64,000 nucleotides of DNA from Epiperipatus broadwayi. Taxonomy: Eukaryota; Onychophora; Udeonychophora; Euonychophora; Peripatidae. Made by a program: the position numbers and the translations under genes. Location of the stretch: contig JAQFVV010006255.1 in NCBI GenBank assembly GCA_028023455.1, forward strand, positions 2,356,001 to 2,420,000, read 5' to 3'. The notes under the pieces are model-generated. The model did not search any database. It was not told the DNA's origin and worked only from the letters and a program-made list of their open reading frames with translations. Each line of letters begins with the position of its first letter. Within the stretch, counting starts at the first letter, position 1. This document shows positions 50,410-61,839 of the stretch, in pieces.

Positions 50410-52341
50410 TTTCATAATATAAATATCTGTTTATGCTATACTAATAATATTTGTCAATAAAAAATTTAAATAAGTTTCATATCCAAAAATGTATGCAAGT
50501 AATATTTACTAAGGCTGTAAACCTCAAGAATATGCATGTGAAAATGCGAAGGTAGGGACCTCTACGGTCTTAACCACAAGCTTACGCTTTGGAAGAAAAG
50601 AGGGGAACTCTCTTTACTTCAACCTACTTTCTATATGAATAGGTGAAGCTGAAGCGGTTAGATCTAAGAGCGTGAAACTATTCAATACTTCATTGATTAA
50701 GTCCACAATTCCTATTACACATTAGTACTCGCAAAATCTTTTGATTTACAATGAGTCAATGGAAAGATCTTATAGTTAGAAATCTATTACGATAATTTAA
50801 AGTTTTCAGACATCCATATGGTTATTTAAGTTAGATAGCTGGAATTGAAGATATATAGATGTCTGAAATTTTCAGATTTTGTATTTAATAGTTAAATGTT
50901 AGATAAAGTGCTGGGCTTGACCTGGTATTTTAAATCTAATGCTTGAATATCCTAGCATCTCACTGACACAAGCCAGAACTTGTAACTGGTCTGAGGCTAG
51001 GGATATTCTGAAAAGCTTGTTAAGAGCTATTGGCATACTCATTAAATAAGTCATGTGATATATGACTTGATTTCCTTGCAATTATAGTTAAAAACTAATC
51101 TCTTATGAAGCTGGGAATTTTAAATTTACATTTTAGCAGCATATAGAGGCTTTAAAATAGTGAATGTTTGCAATAAGTATAATGTGGAAGTATTATTTGA
51201 ACATGTTTGTAAAATCTGTCAAAATTAATAATAATAAAAAAAAAAGCTTCTGTATTATTAAATGTAAATATTATATAATATTATATTTAAACCTAAGCTA
51301 TTATTTTAATTGAAGATTAGTTTTTAAAAGTTACTTTTAAGTAATTTTGATATAAGTAGATTGATATATTTTACAAATATTAATTTTTAGAAAACAAATT
51401 TATTATTATTCACAATTAAATTATACAATTCAAAAAATGCAAAGCAATTTCATATATTCATTAAAAGATAATAGGATATAAGCAATATGAAATAAAGATT
51501 ATATTTGCAAAAAAACAAACAAACAACAATATCCTAATGGAACAAAATATGATTATATTTAGTTGCCATCCTAAAAAAAATTCCAGTTAGTTAGCTTGAG
51601 GCAAACTGAAATTATTCTCTTTATTCTTATGGATAAAGTTTGATCATTAACATGATCAAAATACATATATATTATACATAATGAATATTTATAATTTTAA
51701 GATTCAAAACTCCAAATTAATTACAGTGTCTTTGAAATTTGAGTATTTATCATTGTTATAATTGCATGTATTTTTTAATTACAACCTCATTGTTTTTTTT
51801 TTAAATAGATACACGAAGTAAATTTATAATTCATTTTCAATTATCTTGTACATACAAGAGTTTTTTTTTTTTATCATAAAAATTAAATTCAATATTCTTA
51901 TTACATAATTATTTCATAATAGTTTTTTTTTACACAATTATTATTAATTTGAAGGCTTTTACCATGGCATATAATAAGCTTTTTATATTTCTTTTAGCAT
52001 AAAATATAAAGTTTTGTAATCATTTTTCTGTATTGTTTTCATTTTATTATCATCATCATAAATAACTAATTTTCAAAAAGTTATATCAGAAACCTTAGAA
52101 GATAAAAATTGTTAGTTGCTACTTCTGGATGCTATGAAGAAAAATCATAAATTTGGTATAGTTATGGATTAAATAATTTAACAGCCTTGACATTTTTTTA
52201 CAACGCTGCCTTTTTTTATGTTGTCTAAAGAAAGTTTTGCATAGCAGTTTCATGAAAGTTGTAAAATATAGAGCTACAATAGAATGATTACCCCCCCCCC
52301 CCATTATTTAGTTATAAAGTATTTTATTCTTTTAATAATTC

Positions 52342-52373
<32 letters not shown>

Positions 52374-52972
52374 TTCTTGTGTGACTTTTTTTTAATCAAA
52401 AATTGTTTAGGTTAATACACAGGCATGATTGTATTTTTAATAGTAGCACATAATTAGAATATATATAAATTTCTACTTTTTTCTACTATCTATTTATTAG
52501 ATTTTTAAATACATATTAGAAATTTGTTATAATTATCTTGTAATTCTTCATATAATATTAGTATGATTGCTATGTATTAAATGTTGGATTATATGAAAGT
52601 AAAGAATAAATTACTATTGATATTTATGATATCAGAATGGTTGTCTTGTTGCTTGATTTATATATTTAAAGTTAATTTTTTGTTTATTATATTTATTTAT
52701 TATGTTTTAAAATATTTCTATTATTTTATGCTAATAATATTAAAATTAACAGCAACTATTTACACACACGCATGCATATACAAAGCATGAAAAAATAAAA
52801 GCTCCTTTAAATGTTCAGTTAGACATTTTTGATGCAACTATTTAGGAATATTCTAAACTAAAATAAATGGATTTTTTTAAAACATAGTTTATCAAATTTT
52901 AATAATGTTTGTCGTTATGATAGTTTTACTATTCTATTATTATTTTATATTTATCTTTTTTTTTTTTTTTAG
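47908..52972. other. AT-rich sequence, probable MARCHF6 intron
   Basis: No MARCHF6 exon was recognised in this 5 kb. It holds an AT microsatellite at 50382-50405, TTA repeats at 52345-52375, a C12 run at 52291-52302 and the small GC-elevated frame at 50082-50240. The frame at 52905-53180 is the MARCHF6 exon extended into introns. Confidence 0.55.
50082..50240 (+). other. Small GC-elevated open frame, possible terminal exon or pseudogene
   Basis: A 52-residue frame starts with ATG at 50082 and ends TAA at 50238-50240. It contains GSTTDFMVTIPFYFSLKHEF and YVHIGDDTFKM, with balanced amino-acid use unlike the Phe/Leu/Ile/Lys-rich random frames elsewhere. A splice-like CTAAG lies just before it, and an AATAAA sits about 85 bp after the stop. 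No family is recognised. It is on the MARCHF6 strand but stops before the MARCHF6 exon, so it would be a nested gene, a retro-copy or a repeat fragment. Confidence 0.22.
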
Positions 52973-53156
52973 TGATGCTCCTGTAAGTGAATTATCATTG
53001 GAACTATTGTTGCTGCAAGTGGTGTTACCTGCCCTCCTGGAACAAGGACATACACGAATGTGGCTCAAAAGTTTAGTTAGGGGTTGGACTATAGGTGCTG
53101 CTTATTTATTAGACTTACGATCATATTTATTAGGAGATGTACCTTTAACAGATGAG
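52973..53156 (+). CDS. MARCHF6: Internal exon of MARCHF6 (TEB4/Doa10-type ER E3 ubiquitin ligase)
   Basis: One 184-bp exon encodes 61 complete residues. It follows a long pyrimidine tract ending in AG (52971-52972) and is followed by a GT donor (53157-53158, GTAAAA). One base of a split codon opens the exon and it ends in phase 0. The peptide starts DAPVSELSLELLLLQVVLPA and contains LLEQGHTR, WLKSLVR and YLLDLRSYLLGD. These are near-identical to the corresponding vertebrate MARCH6 stretch as I remember it; vertebrates have Q where this has M in GHTRMW. The family is a multi-pass ER membrane ligase with an N-terminal RING-CH finger that ubiquitinates ERAD substrates such as sterol-pathway enzymes. 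This exon lies in the conserved central part, not the RING. The upstream ATG at 52905 is in the intron and is not a real start. No neighbouring exon was found on either side in the window, which implies large introns. The family call is very secure; exon edges are secure by splice consensus. Confidence 0.93.
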
Positions 53157-53286
53157 GTAAAAATCAATATTTTAATATAAGTAAGTAGTTTAACTTAAAA
53201 ATAATCATTACAATATTTTTTTTTAAGTTTTGAAATATTTTTTGTGTGTGCCATTATCATAATTCATTAGATATTTGATAAGACAG

Positions 53287-54540
53287 CTGGTACTCATTAC
53301 TTAGCTGGGCTTGGTCACTTGATGGCATCCTGGTTAACCAAAAACACCTACAAATATGTCTTAGACTTACAGCTAAGAAAACAGTTCTGTTTATTTTAGC
53401 CATTGCAGGCCGCTTGATGGTGTTGCACAGAAATATTATGGCCTGTTTTGTGCTTGCAACACTTTATGCGAATTCTCACAATTCACAGTTGGCTACCGTA
53501 TCATCTGACCATATCTGGATTTCTAGTGGCCACAACTTGTGAAATTTCCATAGCAGAGTAATTTCATTTTTACTTAAATCATGCAGTGTGACTCACTAAG
53601 AATTGTCACACCATCCCCACCCTTTACTACACAACTTGGAATGTGCAAAACATTGGCAAAGGTTAGGGCCGAACAGGATTTGGCCAAGTTCACACTTTCA
53701 TGAGAAAATATATGAGAAATAAAATGGCAAACTGCAGCAAGTTATTCGATTCGCACACATTTCCAAAATAAAAGGTTGTGATTCTATGACATAAATCAGT
53801 ACAAAAAAAAAAAAAAAAACGAAAGTTGAAAAAGTAAAAAGTTTTGATCTTATTTTTATTTGGGGGTGGGGGTTGAGAAATACTTTGTCATCACTGAGAC
53901 AAAAGTTCTTCTTGGTTTGTTTTTTATTTAAAAAAAAAAAAGATAATAGAAATTGCTTTTAAGAATAAAAGTTTTACTATATCAGCGGTAAAGATGTGTT
54001 TGTGTATAATTTTTATTATTATAGTAATTTGTTAGTAGGAAGGAACAAAAAAACTCTAAAAATAAAAAAATAAAGACGTACTAGAAAAAAAAGAATAAAA
54101 AGATTTAATTAATAGTAAAATTTGTTTTTAAAAATTGCTAAATAGAAATTGCGTGATACAAATAAAGCCAAAAAAAAAAAAGTCACCGTATAGCCAAAAA
54201 AAAAAAAAAGTAATAGAAATTGGTTTTTTTAAAAAAAGTTTTACTATATCAATTGTAAAGATGTGTTTGTGTATAATTGTTATTATTGTAATTTGTTAGT
54301 AGGAAGGCAAAAAAAAAAAAACCCCTAAAAATAAAAGATGAAAGAAATAGTAGAAAAAAATAAAAGGATAAAATAAAATAGTAAAAATTGTTTTTAAAAA
54401 TCGCTAAATAGAAATCGTGAAGGCAAAAAAAAAAGTCACCGTATTTTAAAAATCGGGGCTCAATAATGTTGCATTGTATTGTTTTTGACTGGCAACAACA
54501 TCATCAAGCAATCAAGCCCGGCTAAAGTAATTAGTACCAA
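53287..54540. mobile_element. Terminal-inverted-repeat element (nonautonomous DNA transposon candidate)
   Basis: The left end CTGGTACTCATTACTTAGC and the right end, read inverted, TTGGTACTAATTACTTTAGC match for roughly 60 bp (…GGGCTTG.T..CTTGATG…). The 4-bp sequence ACAG lies directly outside both ends (53283-53286, 54541-54544) as a possible target duplication. The interior is a GC-moderate unique part (53350-53800) plus a 260-bp tandem pair. No transposase is visible. It begins about 130 bp after the MARCHF6 donor site. Confidence 0.75.
53930..54452. repeat. Tandem pair, about 260 bp, inside the TIR element
   Basis: 53930-54190 and 54191-54452 both contain GTTTTACTATATCA, GTAAAGATGTGTTTGTGTATA, AATTTGTTAGTAGGAAGG and end AAAAAAGTCACCGTA. 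The units differ by point changes and A-run lengths. Confidence 0.88.
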
Positions 54541-55851
54541 ACAGATTCACTTATTATTTTCCGTGCTTCTAATTGTTTTTCTCTTTAAGCTTTTGTAGTC
54601 TTTTTTTTAAAGTTCATTTATCGATTTTTTAACAACTTATTTACTTTTAAATACTTATCCAATCCAGTTCTTTTTCTTTTTCTTTATTTTTTAAATCTTT
54701 TTTTTTTTCATATCTTCCTTGTTAATCTTAACCTTTCTTTTTTTTTTTTTTAACTTTTATATTTTTAAATTTTAAATCTCATTTCATTTTTTTAAATCAT
54801 TCAAATCCACATGTATATATTGCTTTCTCTATATAAATATCAAATCAAGATTACAATGCTCATAAAATTATAGCTACAGTTTGTTTAGTTATTAGCAATT
54901 CTTATTCTGATTTTTGTCTCTATTTTCCCAATTGTCAATATAAAAGTATTAAGGATCATTTTATAATTTTCTGCCTAAATATTACTTTTAATCTTTTATA
55001 AGCTCTGTCTATCTTTATTGCTTTCTATAAATTCTATCAGTTCAGCTACATCTCTTTTTTTTTTTTTCAAATATAATTTCAATTAAGTAAGTGAAGTCAA
55101 AGGGAATTAAGATTATTAATTGATATTTAGAATATAATTTAGAATTAAGAACAGTGGACAATTTGTTGGATTTTATTTTTCAATTGATATGATTTTACCA
55201 GAGGAAAAAATCTAAAGCTTTAAAATGTGAGAATTTTAGAATAAATACTTTAATTTCTCTATCATGATACTAAAATGTTGTTGAGATTGTGTAATGGGCA
55301 TATAGATAATTATTTAGATATATTTTTATTTAAAAGTAGAGGTATGTTCTGAACGATATAATTTATTTAAGTTACGAAGAAAAAGGAAAGGAGATTTTTA
55401 TCAAGTAATTTTCCTAAACTGTGTGTGTTTCTAAAATCAGATTATATTATGAAAAAATATGCTGCAAAAATAGCATGATTTATTAAAAAAAGGATTAGGA
55501 GATGATTAAAAAAAATCTGACCAGATTGACAAATAATAATAATCTACTTTTAGTGATGAGATCAATTGCTATAATCTTTTGTCTAGTTAATCTTTAAGAG
55601 AACTTTAATGCAACTACACACACACACACACATAAAAACTCATAATACACATGCATATGCCAAAATATACATCGAATAAAACAATTTTAATTTTGGGAGC
55701 AGTTTTGTAATGAAAATTATATGCAATCTGTCATGCACTTTCCAGACAAAAAGTTTGATAAGTTAAAATTATTTATTACTAAGAATTAATTAAATAAAAA
55801 AATCACAAAAATAATCTTTCAACCAAAATGCCATTGAGTCTCATTTGCTTA
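54541..55851. other. AT-rich sequence without recognised features
   Basis: Probable MARCHF6 intron, with a CA microsatellite at 55614-55632 and several T runs. Confidence 0.6.
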
Positions 55852-55948
55852 TTTTTTTTTTTAATGTGTCAAAGCGTCTGCTGGGAAGCGAACCCGGGAC
55901 CATTGCTTGTAAGACAGCTGTGCTAACCAGTTGGCCACCAATGCTTGA
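55852..55948 (-). mobile_element. tRNA-derived SINE (family S1), copy 3
   Basis: On the minus strand: TCAAGCATTGGTGGCCAACT, GGTTAGC (A-box-like), CTTACAAGC, B-box-like GGGTTCGCTTCCC, then GCTTTGACACATT and a poly-A tail. A perfect 10-bp target duplication CATTTGCTTA lies at 55842-55851 and 55949-55958. It lacks a 12-base internal segment found in copies 1 and 2. Confidence 0.92.
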
Positions 55949-55958
55949 CATTTGCTTA

Positions 55959-58900
55959 CATTGATAGAATGAATTTACAACAAAACAAAATATTATTTTG
56001 CTCATTTTAGAGAAATTTAAATACAATAACAAGAATTTAATTTAAGGATAATCTTCTAATTGTTATTTCAGTAAATGACATTTTTATGTAAATTGCATGA
56101 ATTGTTTTAATTTTATTTATATGAAAATGATATCTAATAATCTTCCATCAGAAAACTTGTTATTATGGATGGTTTTTTAAAAAAAAAAAAATCTGAAATG
56201 ACCCCCAAAATTTTTAATTTATGTTGTACTATTTTCACCACCTTGTATTGTTTGTTAAATGTCTTTTAGAAAAATTCAAACTTTATTTAAACTTTTCAAA
56301 TATATTCAACTATTAGTAATAGTATATGGATTAGTATATAATGGTCAATCATATTTGGAAATTTAAATAAAGTTTAATTTTTTCTAAAAGCCATTTAATA
56401 ATTAATATTAGATCATGGCAATAGTAAAAATGCATCATCATAAACATTTCAACAAACAGTCTAAAAATTGTTTATAAATAACATTATTTTCATCACTCCA
56501 GAATAAAAGTATTAATATATTTATTCTTAAGTAATTACAATGAAATATGATATTTCTTTATCAACATTTGGCAGAAATAATACAATATATGTATACTATA
56601 TTTATAATTAATATTCATCATCAACCATTATCAATCCATTATAATTTGAAGATCTCTATGATTTAATGCAGTTTCTCTAATTCATATCTTTTCTTCTTCA
56701 CATTTCTTCAGAAAATATCCTGATTTTGATCTCACATATGTTTTTTTTTTTTGTAGATATATAGATTTTTACAATCTTTTAATAACCACCTTAAGAGTTT
56801 ACTGTTTCATTGTCAAACATCAAATCCAGACTAGTGCTATTTTTGTGTATTCCTTTTCACTATATTATTATTATTGTTGTTGTTTTTATTACTTTTTTTG
56901 TTGTTGTTGATAATGTATTCTATAATTAAACTTTTTATGTATGCCTGTAGAATGCATTGGTTTGATTAAATTGAATTAAATTACTATTGTTATTTTTATG
57001 GATAACAAAAAATTATAGAGAAGGAATTTTATAAAGATTTTTGAAATTAATTTTGATTAGCAACAACATTTATAAAATATACTATAAAGAAATACAGAAA
57101 ATAAAAGTTCTAAAACTCTAGAAAGAATATTGAGAAATGGTACAAATTTTTTCATAGATATAAACATTTTATTTTAAATTCTAATATTACCTGTGATGCA
57201 CTTGGATCAGAAATATGAAATTAAAACTGATAGACATGAATCAGAACATATACAACAAGTTTATTAAATATATAAATGTTAATCAAATGCTGATCAGAAT
57301 AAGTTTTATTTTTCATTTATAAAACAAAGATAATTAAAAGACCTATCATTATTATATAATATTTTATATGCAAACTTATATCTAATTGTATAATTAAAAT
57401 TAAACAAAGTAATAATTACTACAGCAAGATATCATGAAAAAATAGAAATACTGTTTTATTAAAATTTTGTATTTAAATCCACCATCATCTCATGAGTAAG
57501 GAGCACCTTTTTGCAAGGTAAATTTTAATGCCCCCCCCCCCAATCATTCTATGAAATAAAATTTGTAAATTAAAATATATTTTTTTCCAGCACTTTCACA
57601 AGAAAAACTTGAAAGTATGGCTTTAGTCATTTAACATATTTGATATATGTGTTTGTTTATTAGTATATTCGTTTATTATTATAAAATAAACGCGGAGAAT
57701 AAAACACATGCTAAAATAAAACAAATTAATGTTTGAAAAATAATAAATAATATCTTAAAACAAAAATATTATTATCTGCAAATAAGATAATTTTTTTAAT
57801 ATCTAAATGTTTTTATCATATTTAAAAGAATCACTATCACCACACATACCCAAAGAAATATTATATTTCTTCCCCCTCCCTTCTTGGGCAGGCTTTGATC
57901 ATATTATATAAATAATTATACAATATATAAGTTACTTACTTTGTTATTAAAAGTATTATGTACATCCAGAATATGATTCTTTGGAATGCTTCACTTCTGA
58001 GCTTTACCCTGCATAAATTTATTCACATTTTCTATTAACAAAATTATATTCCTTCAATAATAAAATATTTATACTACTATTTAATTTTTATCCACTATTA
58101 AAAACTATAATTTATTATATATATATAATTTGATATTTTAAATATTTATATTTACATTGTTTATTGATATAAATAACTTTTATATTTTATTAGGACCACC
58201 AAAGTAGGTTAATTTTAAATAACATGGCTGATATAACTTACATTCCATTAACACCTTCTTGTTAAACATTTATTTGTTTTCAAAATCTATTCATTATTTT
58301 TAAATTGAAATCTCTCAGACACTAAATTTGTTTAGATTTTTTATTAACAAAAAATACTTGTTTTCGTTCAATAATAAAATATTTGCACTACTATATTTTT
58401 TGATGCTTATTAATAAGTCCTATAATATATATTATACTTTATTATATAGGTTGACAATTAGGGATTTAGCCAGAATTTATTTAAGAAAAGAAATTTTAAA
58501 TTTTTATACTTAGATTGTTTATTCGATATATTTTTAGAAGCAATTAAAATGCCTTGCACTTTATTTTGATTAATCATAAATTATTGTGGATAACTATAAA
58601 AAAGAAAATCAAACACTTGGTTTGTTCAACTAGATATATTTTTTAGATGTTGTCACTTGTGCACTCATGTAGGGGTTTGCATTAAATAAGACCATTACTA
58701 TGAAATTTATTAAGAATTAAATATTTTGGCGTGCAATATATTTTTAAAAATATGTTGTTAACCCATTTTGTTTTCCTTAGATTTGGACCTAGTGTGGATT
58801 AATTATGAGTTTTTTGGTAAAGATAACATCCAAGAAAAAGCTGGTTAGTAAAACATATAAAAAAGATAACATTGCATCTAAAAAAAATAATATCATTATT

Positions 58901-59099
58901 AAAAATAGGAAAAAGCTATTTAGTGTGCAAAAAGATAATGTGGCATAATAAAAGGAAGAATGCAGCATTAATTCCAGGCTTTTCATTTCATAAGTGGCCG
59001 GTCTTCCAGTATTCCAAACTGAACAATATGTTTAAATTCTGTAAAATATTACTAATAAGTGTAATTTAATCATATGCAGAATTATTATAATAGTGAGAC
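55959..59099. other. AT-rich sequence without recognised features
   Basis: Probable intron. It has a C11 run at 57531-57541. Similar blocks near 58020-58110 and 58280-58400 (TTCAATAATAAAATATTT, TACTACTAT) suggest an old duplication. No exon was recognised. Confidence 0.55.
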
Positions 59100-59690
59100 A
59101 AAATTTTTAAAATTAGTTTTATTTTTAAATAAATTATTAATAATAATATGTTACTGTTTATATAAATTATGATATTTAAATAAACATGATTTGGAAATCT
59201 AAACATTTTCATATACATATAAATTTCATTAATTATAGTTATGAAAGGGCATTGGCCTATTTGGTTTTGTCCAATGGTAGAGTATGTATGAAATATATTT
59301 GAAGTGAGCAATTGTCATAATAAGTTTAAGTAAAGAAATATTCCTCTTATATTTAAATAATATATATTTACAATCAGAATGTGTTCCTAAAAATAAAGTG
59401 ATTCGGAAATGTAAACATTTATATATAATTTTTATTAATTATTGTATCAAAATGGCATCAGCCTGTTCGGTTTAGCATAATGATAAAGGTATATATGTAG
59501 TATATTTTAAGCTTGTACTTAGAAATTCAAGGTTCAGGTAATTGTCACAAATAAGTTTAAGGAAAGAAGTATTTCTCTTATATATAAATAAAAAAATATT
59601 TATATCCAACATACTTTTAATGATGAAATGGTTTGAAAATATAAATATTTTTATTTATATATAAATTTTACTTATCTTGATCTCTTGTTG
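59100..59690. repeat. Tandem array, about 212-229-bp unit, 2.5 copies
   Basis: Unit landmarks recur in order: TTGGAAATCTAAACATTT at 59193, 59405 and 59634; GGCATTGGCCTATTTGGTTT / GGCATCAGCCTGTTCGGTTT; and AATTGTCA.AATAAGTTTAAG.AAAGAA followed by TCTCTTATAT. Copies are well diverged. Confidence 0.85.
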
Positions 59691-60219
59691 CTTCTATAAT
59701 GGAAGTACCTTTGTGTCCTGCCCAACCTGCATGCCAACATGCAGTGGTCCTATATAGATATTTCTACTTTACAAAGACTAATTCAGGTCGTACAATTCTA
59801 TCAATGTTAATAACATGTTAGAAATAAATATTGTATTTATTGATGTGACAACATTTAAAAATATAATGAAAACTATAGAATAGAAAATATTAGATGTTTT
59901 AGTTTTAATGCAGAGATATAATATATCTGGATTATTTTTTTGTAAATGGTTTGTATATTTCTAATTATATGTTAAATTTAAAATAAATTTTCATTACTAT
60001 TGTTATTATTTTTATTAAAACAGCTTAATCAAGAAATTAAGTCTGATATTAAGAAAGTTAAATCACTTTATTAAAGAGTATTGACTTTTGTAACAAAAAA
60101 ATATATATTTTAAAATGGAAAACAATTGATTTTTTGATTTAAAAATGACCTAATCAAATTGATTTTATTAAAAGTAATGATAATATATTAGAAGTTAATA
60201 TTGATTCTTTCTTTTGTTT
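59691..60219. other. AT-rich sequence without recognised features
   Basis: Nothing coding was seen. A GC-richer patch at 59700-59750 has no recognised identity. Confidence 0.55.
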
Positions 60220-60960
60220 GTTTCTGGTAGTCAGTCATTACATATTAGATTTATTGTATAAAAAATATTTCACTTTCTGGCTTAGAAAATTTGACTTCAA
60301 AAATTCTCAAAGGTAAAACTTATTTTTATACTGATTCTAAATTATTTATTTAATCTTTGTTTGATGGTTGGTCTATTTTCTGAGTGTTTAAAAGTTCATA
60401 TTATTACACTTTTTTAAAAAAGGCAATCCATTAGTTATTAGCAATTATAGGCTCATTTTAATTATTTCAATTATTTGCATGTTATTTGACATGGTTGTCA
60501 AGTATAAAATGATTGTTTTTTTTTAATATGCATAAGGTGATTTTGTTCATCATTATGGTTTTGTAGAGTATGTTAGATGTTTTTTATAATCATGCACAAT
60601 TTAACTTTTTTGTTATATTAGACAATGGTCTTAAGATTGTAGCTAAGTATTTAGATTTATTTGAAGCATTTGTCTCCATTCATCATAAATTCTTCTTCAA
60701 TGTTTATATTTATATGATTTTCTAGATTATTTGCTTCCTGATTAAAAATTATATAAAATTCAGAAAATACTCAATTAAAATTTGTAGAGTTGTTAATGAC
60801 TTTAAATTGATTAATTACCTGGATTTTATAAGAATCTGTATTTGACTTTATATCATTTTTAAGTTGTATAAATGATATTTTTACTTTAATTCTTTATTCA
60901 GTGATTTTTCTAAGAATTTTATTATCTATGGGATTAACTAGTATTTTTATTAATTAGTCT
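60220..60960 (+). pseudogene. CR1/Jockey-type LINE reverse-transcriptase remnant
   Basis: The plus strand reads FKKGNPLVISNYRLILIISI (60413-60472), the FKKGDxxxxxNYRPISLLS motif of CR1/Jockey-like LINEs. LDLFEAFVSIHHKF (about 60652-60693) matches LDLxKAFDxVxHxxL; IKNYIKFRKYSIKI matches the WFxSYLxxRxQxVxI block; and ESVFDFISFLSCINDIF (about 60828-60878) matches the QGSxLGPxLFxxYINDI motif. The blocks are correctly ordered but lie in different frames with stops. The active-site YADD region is not recognisable further down. Confidence 0.78.
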
Positions 60961-61839
60961 AATTACTCCAAATATGCATCGAATAATTTTTTTTCTTTAA
61001 GTAATTTAATCAAAATCATAAAATGGATTTCTTTTATTTAATCTTGTATAGTTATTTCTTAATTACAACAGTTTATTTGTTTAATACCCATATATTTTAC
61101 TAATCTAACAGTTTATTTATTTTTAATATTTTTTCTTTTTTACAATAAATTAATATAAAGAATTCTTTTATTTAAAAATTTTTCTGTATAGAAAAAAATC
61201 TTTGATTAGAGTAATTAACATTTTAATCAATTTAATTTGTTTAATTGCAAACTCTACATTTCTATTTTGAATGGGCTCTAGTAAGACTTTCACCCATATT
61301 TCTTCATATTTGAACATTTTATTTTACAATTAAATGTTTTTTTATATCATATATTGATAATCTTAACAATATTTATTACAAATGTAAGCTTTCAAATGTT
61401 AGTCATTCTAAAAGTTAATATTTGATGTTTGCAAAATATAAGAAATGAATTTTTTATCTGTAACAATGGTACTTGGCATCATTGGTCATACTTTGTTTAT
61501 TCAAAAAGTTAATAGAATGCATTATTAGATATTTGAATTCTATTTTATTAAAATCAAGATAAATTTAGGGTTAGACATAATCAAGGGGAAAAAAAATCCT
61601 AAAAGTAAATATTTATTTGTTGTTATTAAAAATTAAAAAAAAAAAAATCTTTACCATTTAAAAAAAAGTCATGCTTATACTTTCCTGTAACAAACTTTTT
61701 AACAGTTGTCTTTTTAAAAATAAATATTTTCAAAGAAAATTACCTTTTTGTGATGTATTTTACATTAAGTATTGTACAAAAATATTGGATGAATAATCTT
61801 TAATATGTAAACAAATTACTGAAAATTTCTATTGACATC
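60961..61839. other. AT-rich sequence, possibly LINE tail
   Basis: Continues the AT-rich character of the LINE remnant. No diagnostic motif was seen. Confidence 0.4.

Noticed and set aside
52905-52972. ATG-initiated N-terminal extension of the MARCHF6 exon frame
   Set aside because: It is Phe/Tyr-rich translation of the intronic pyrimidine tract; the AG acceptor at 52971-52972 marks the true exon start.
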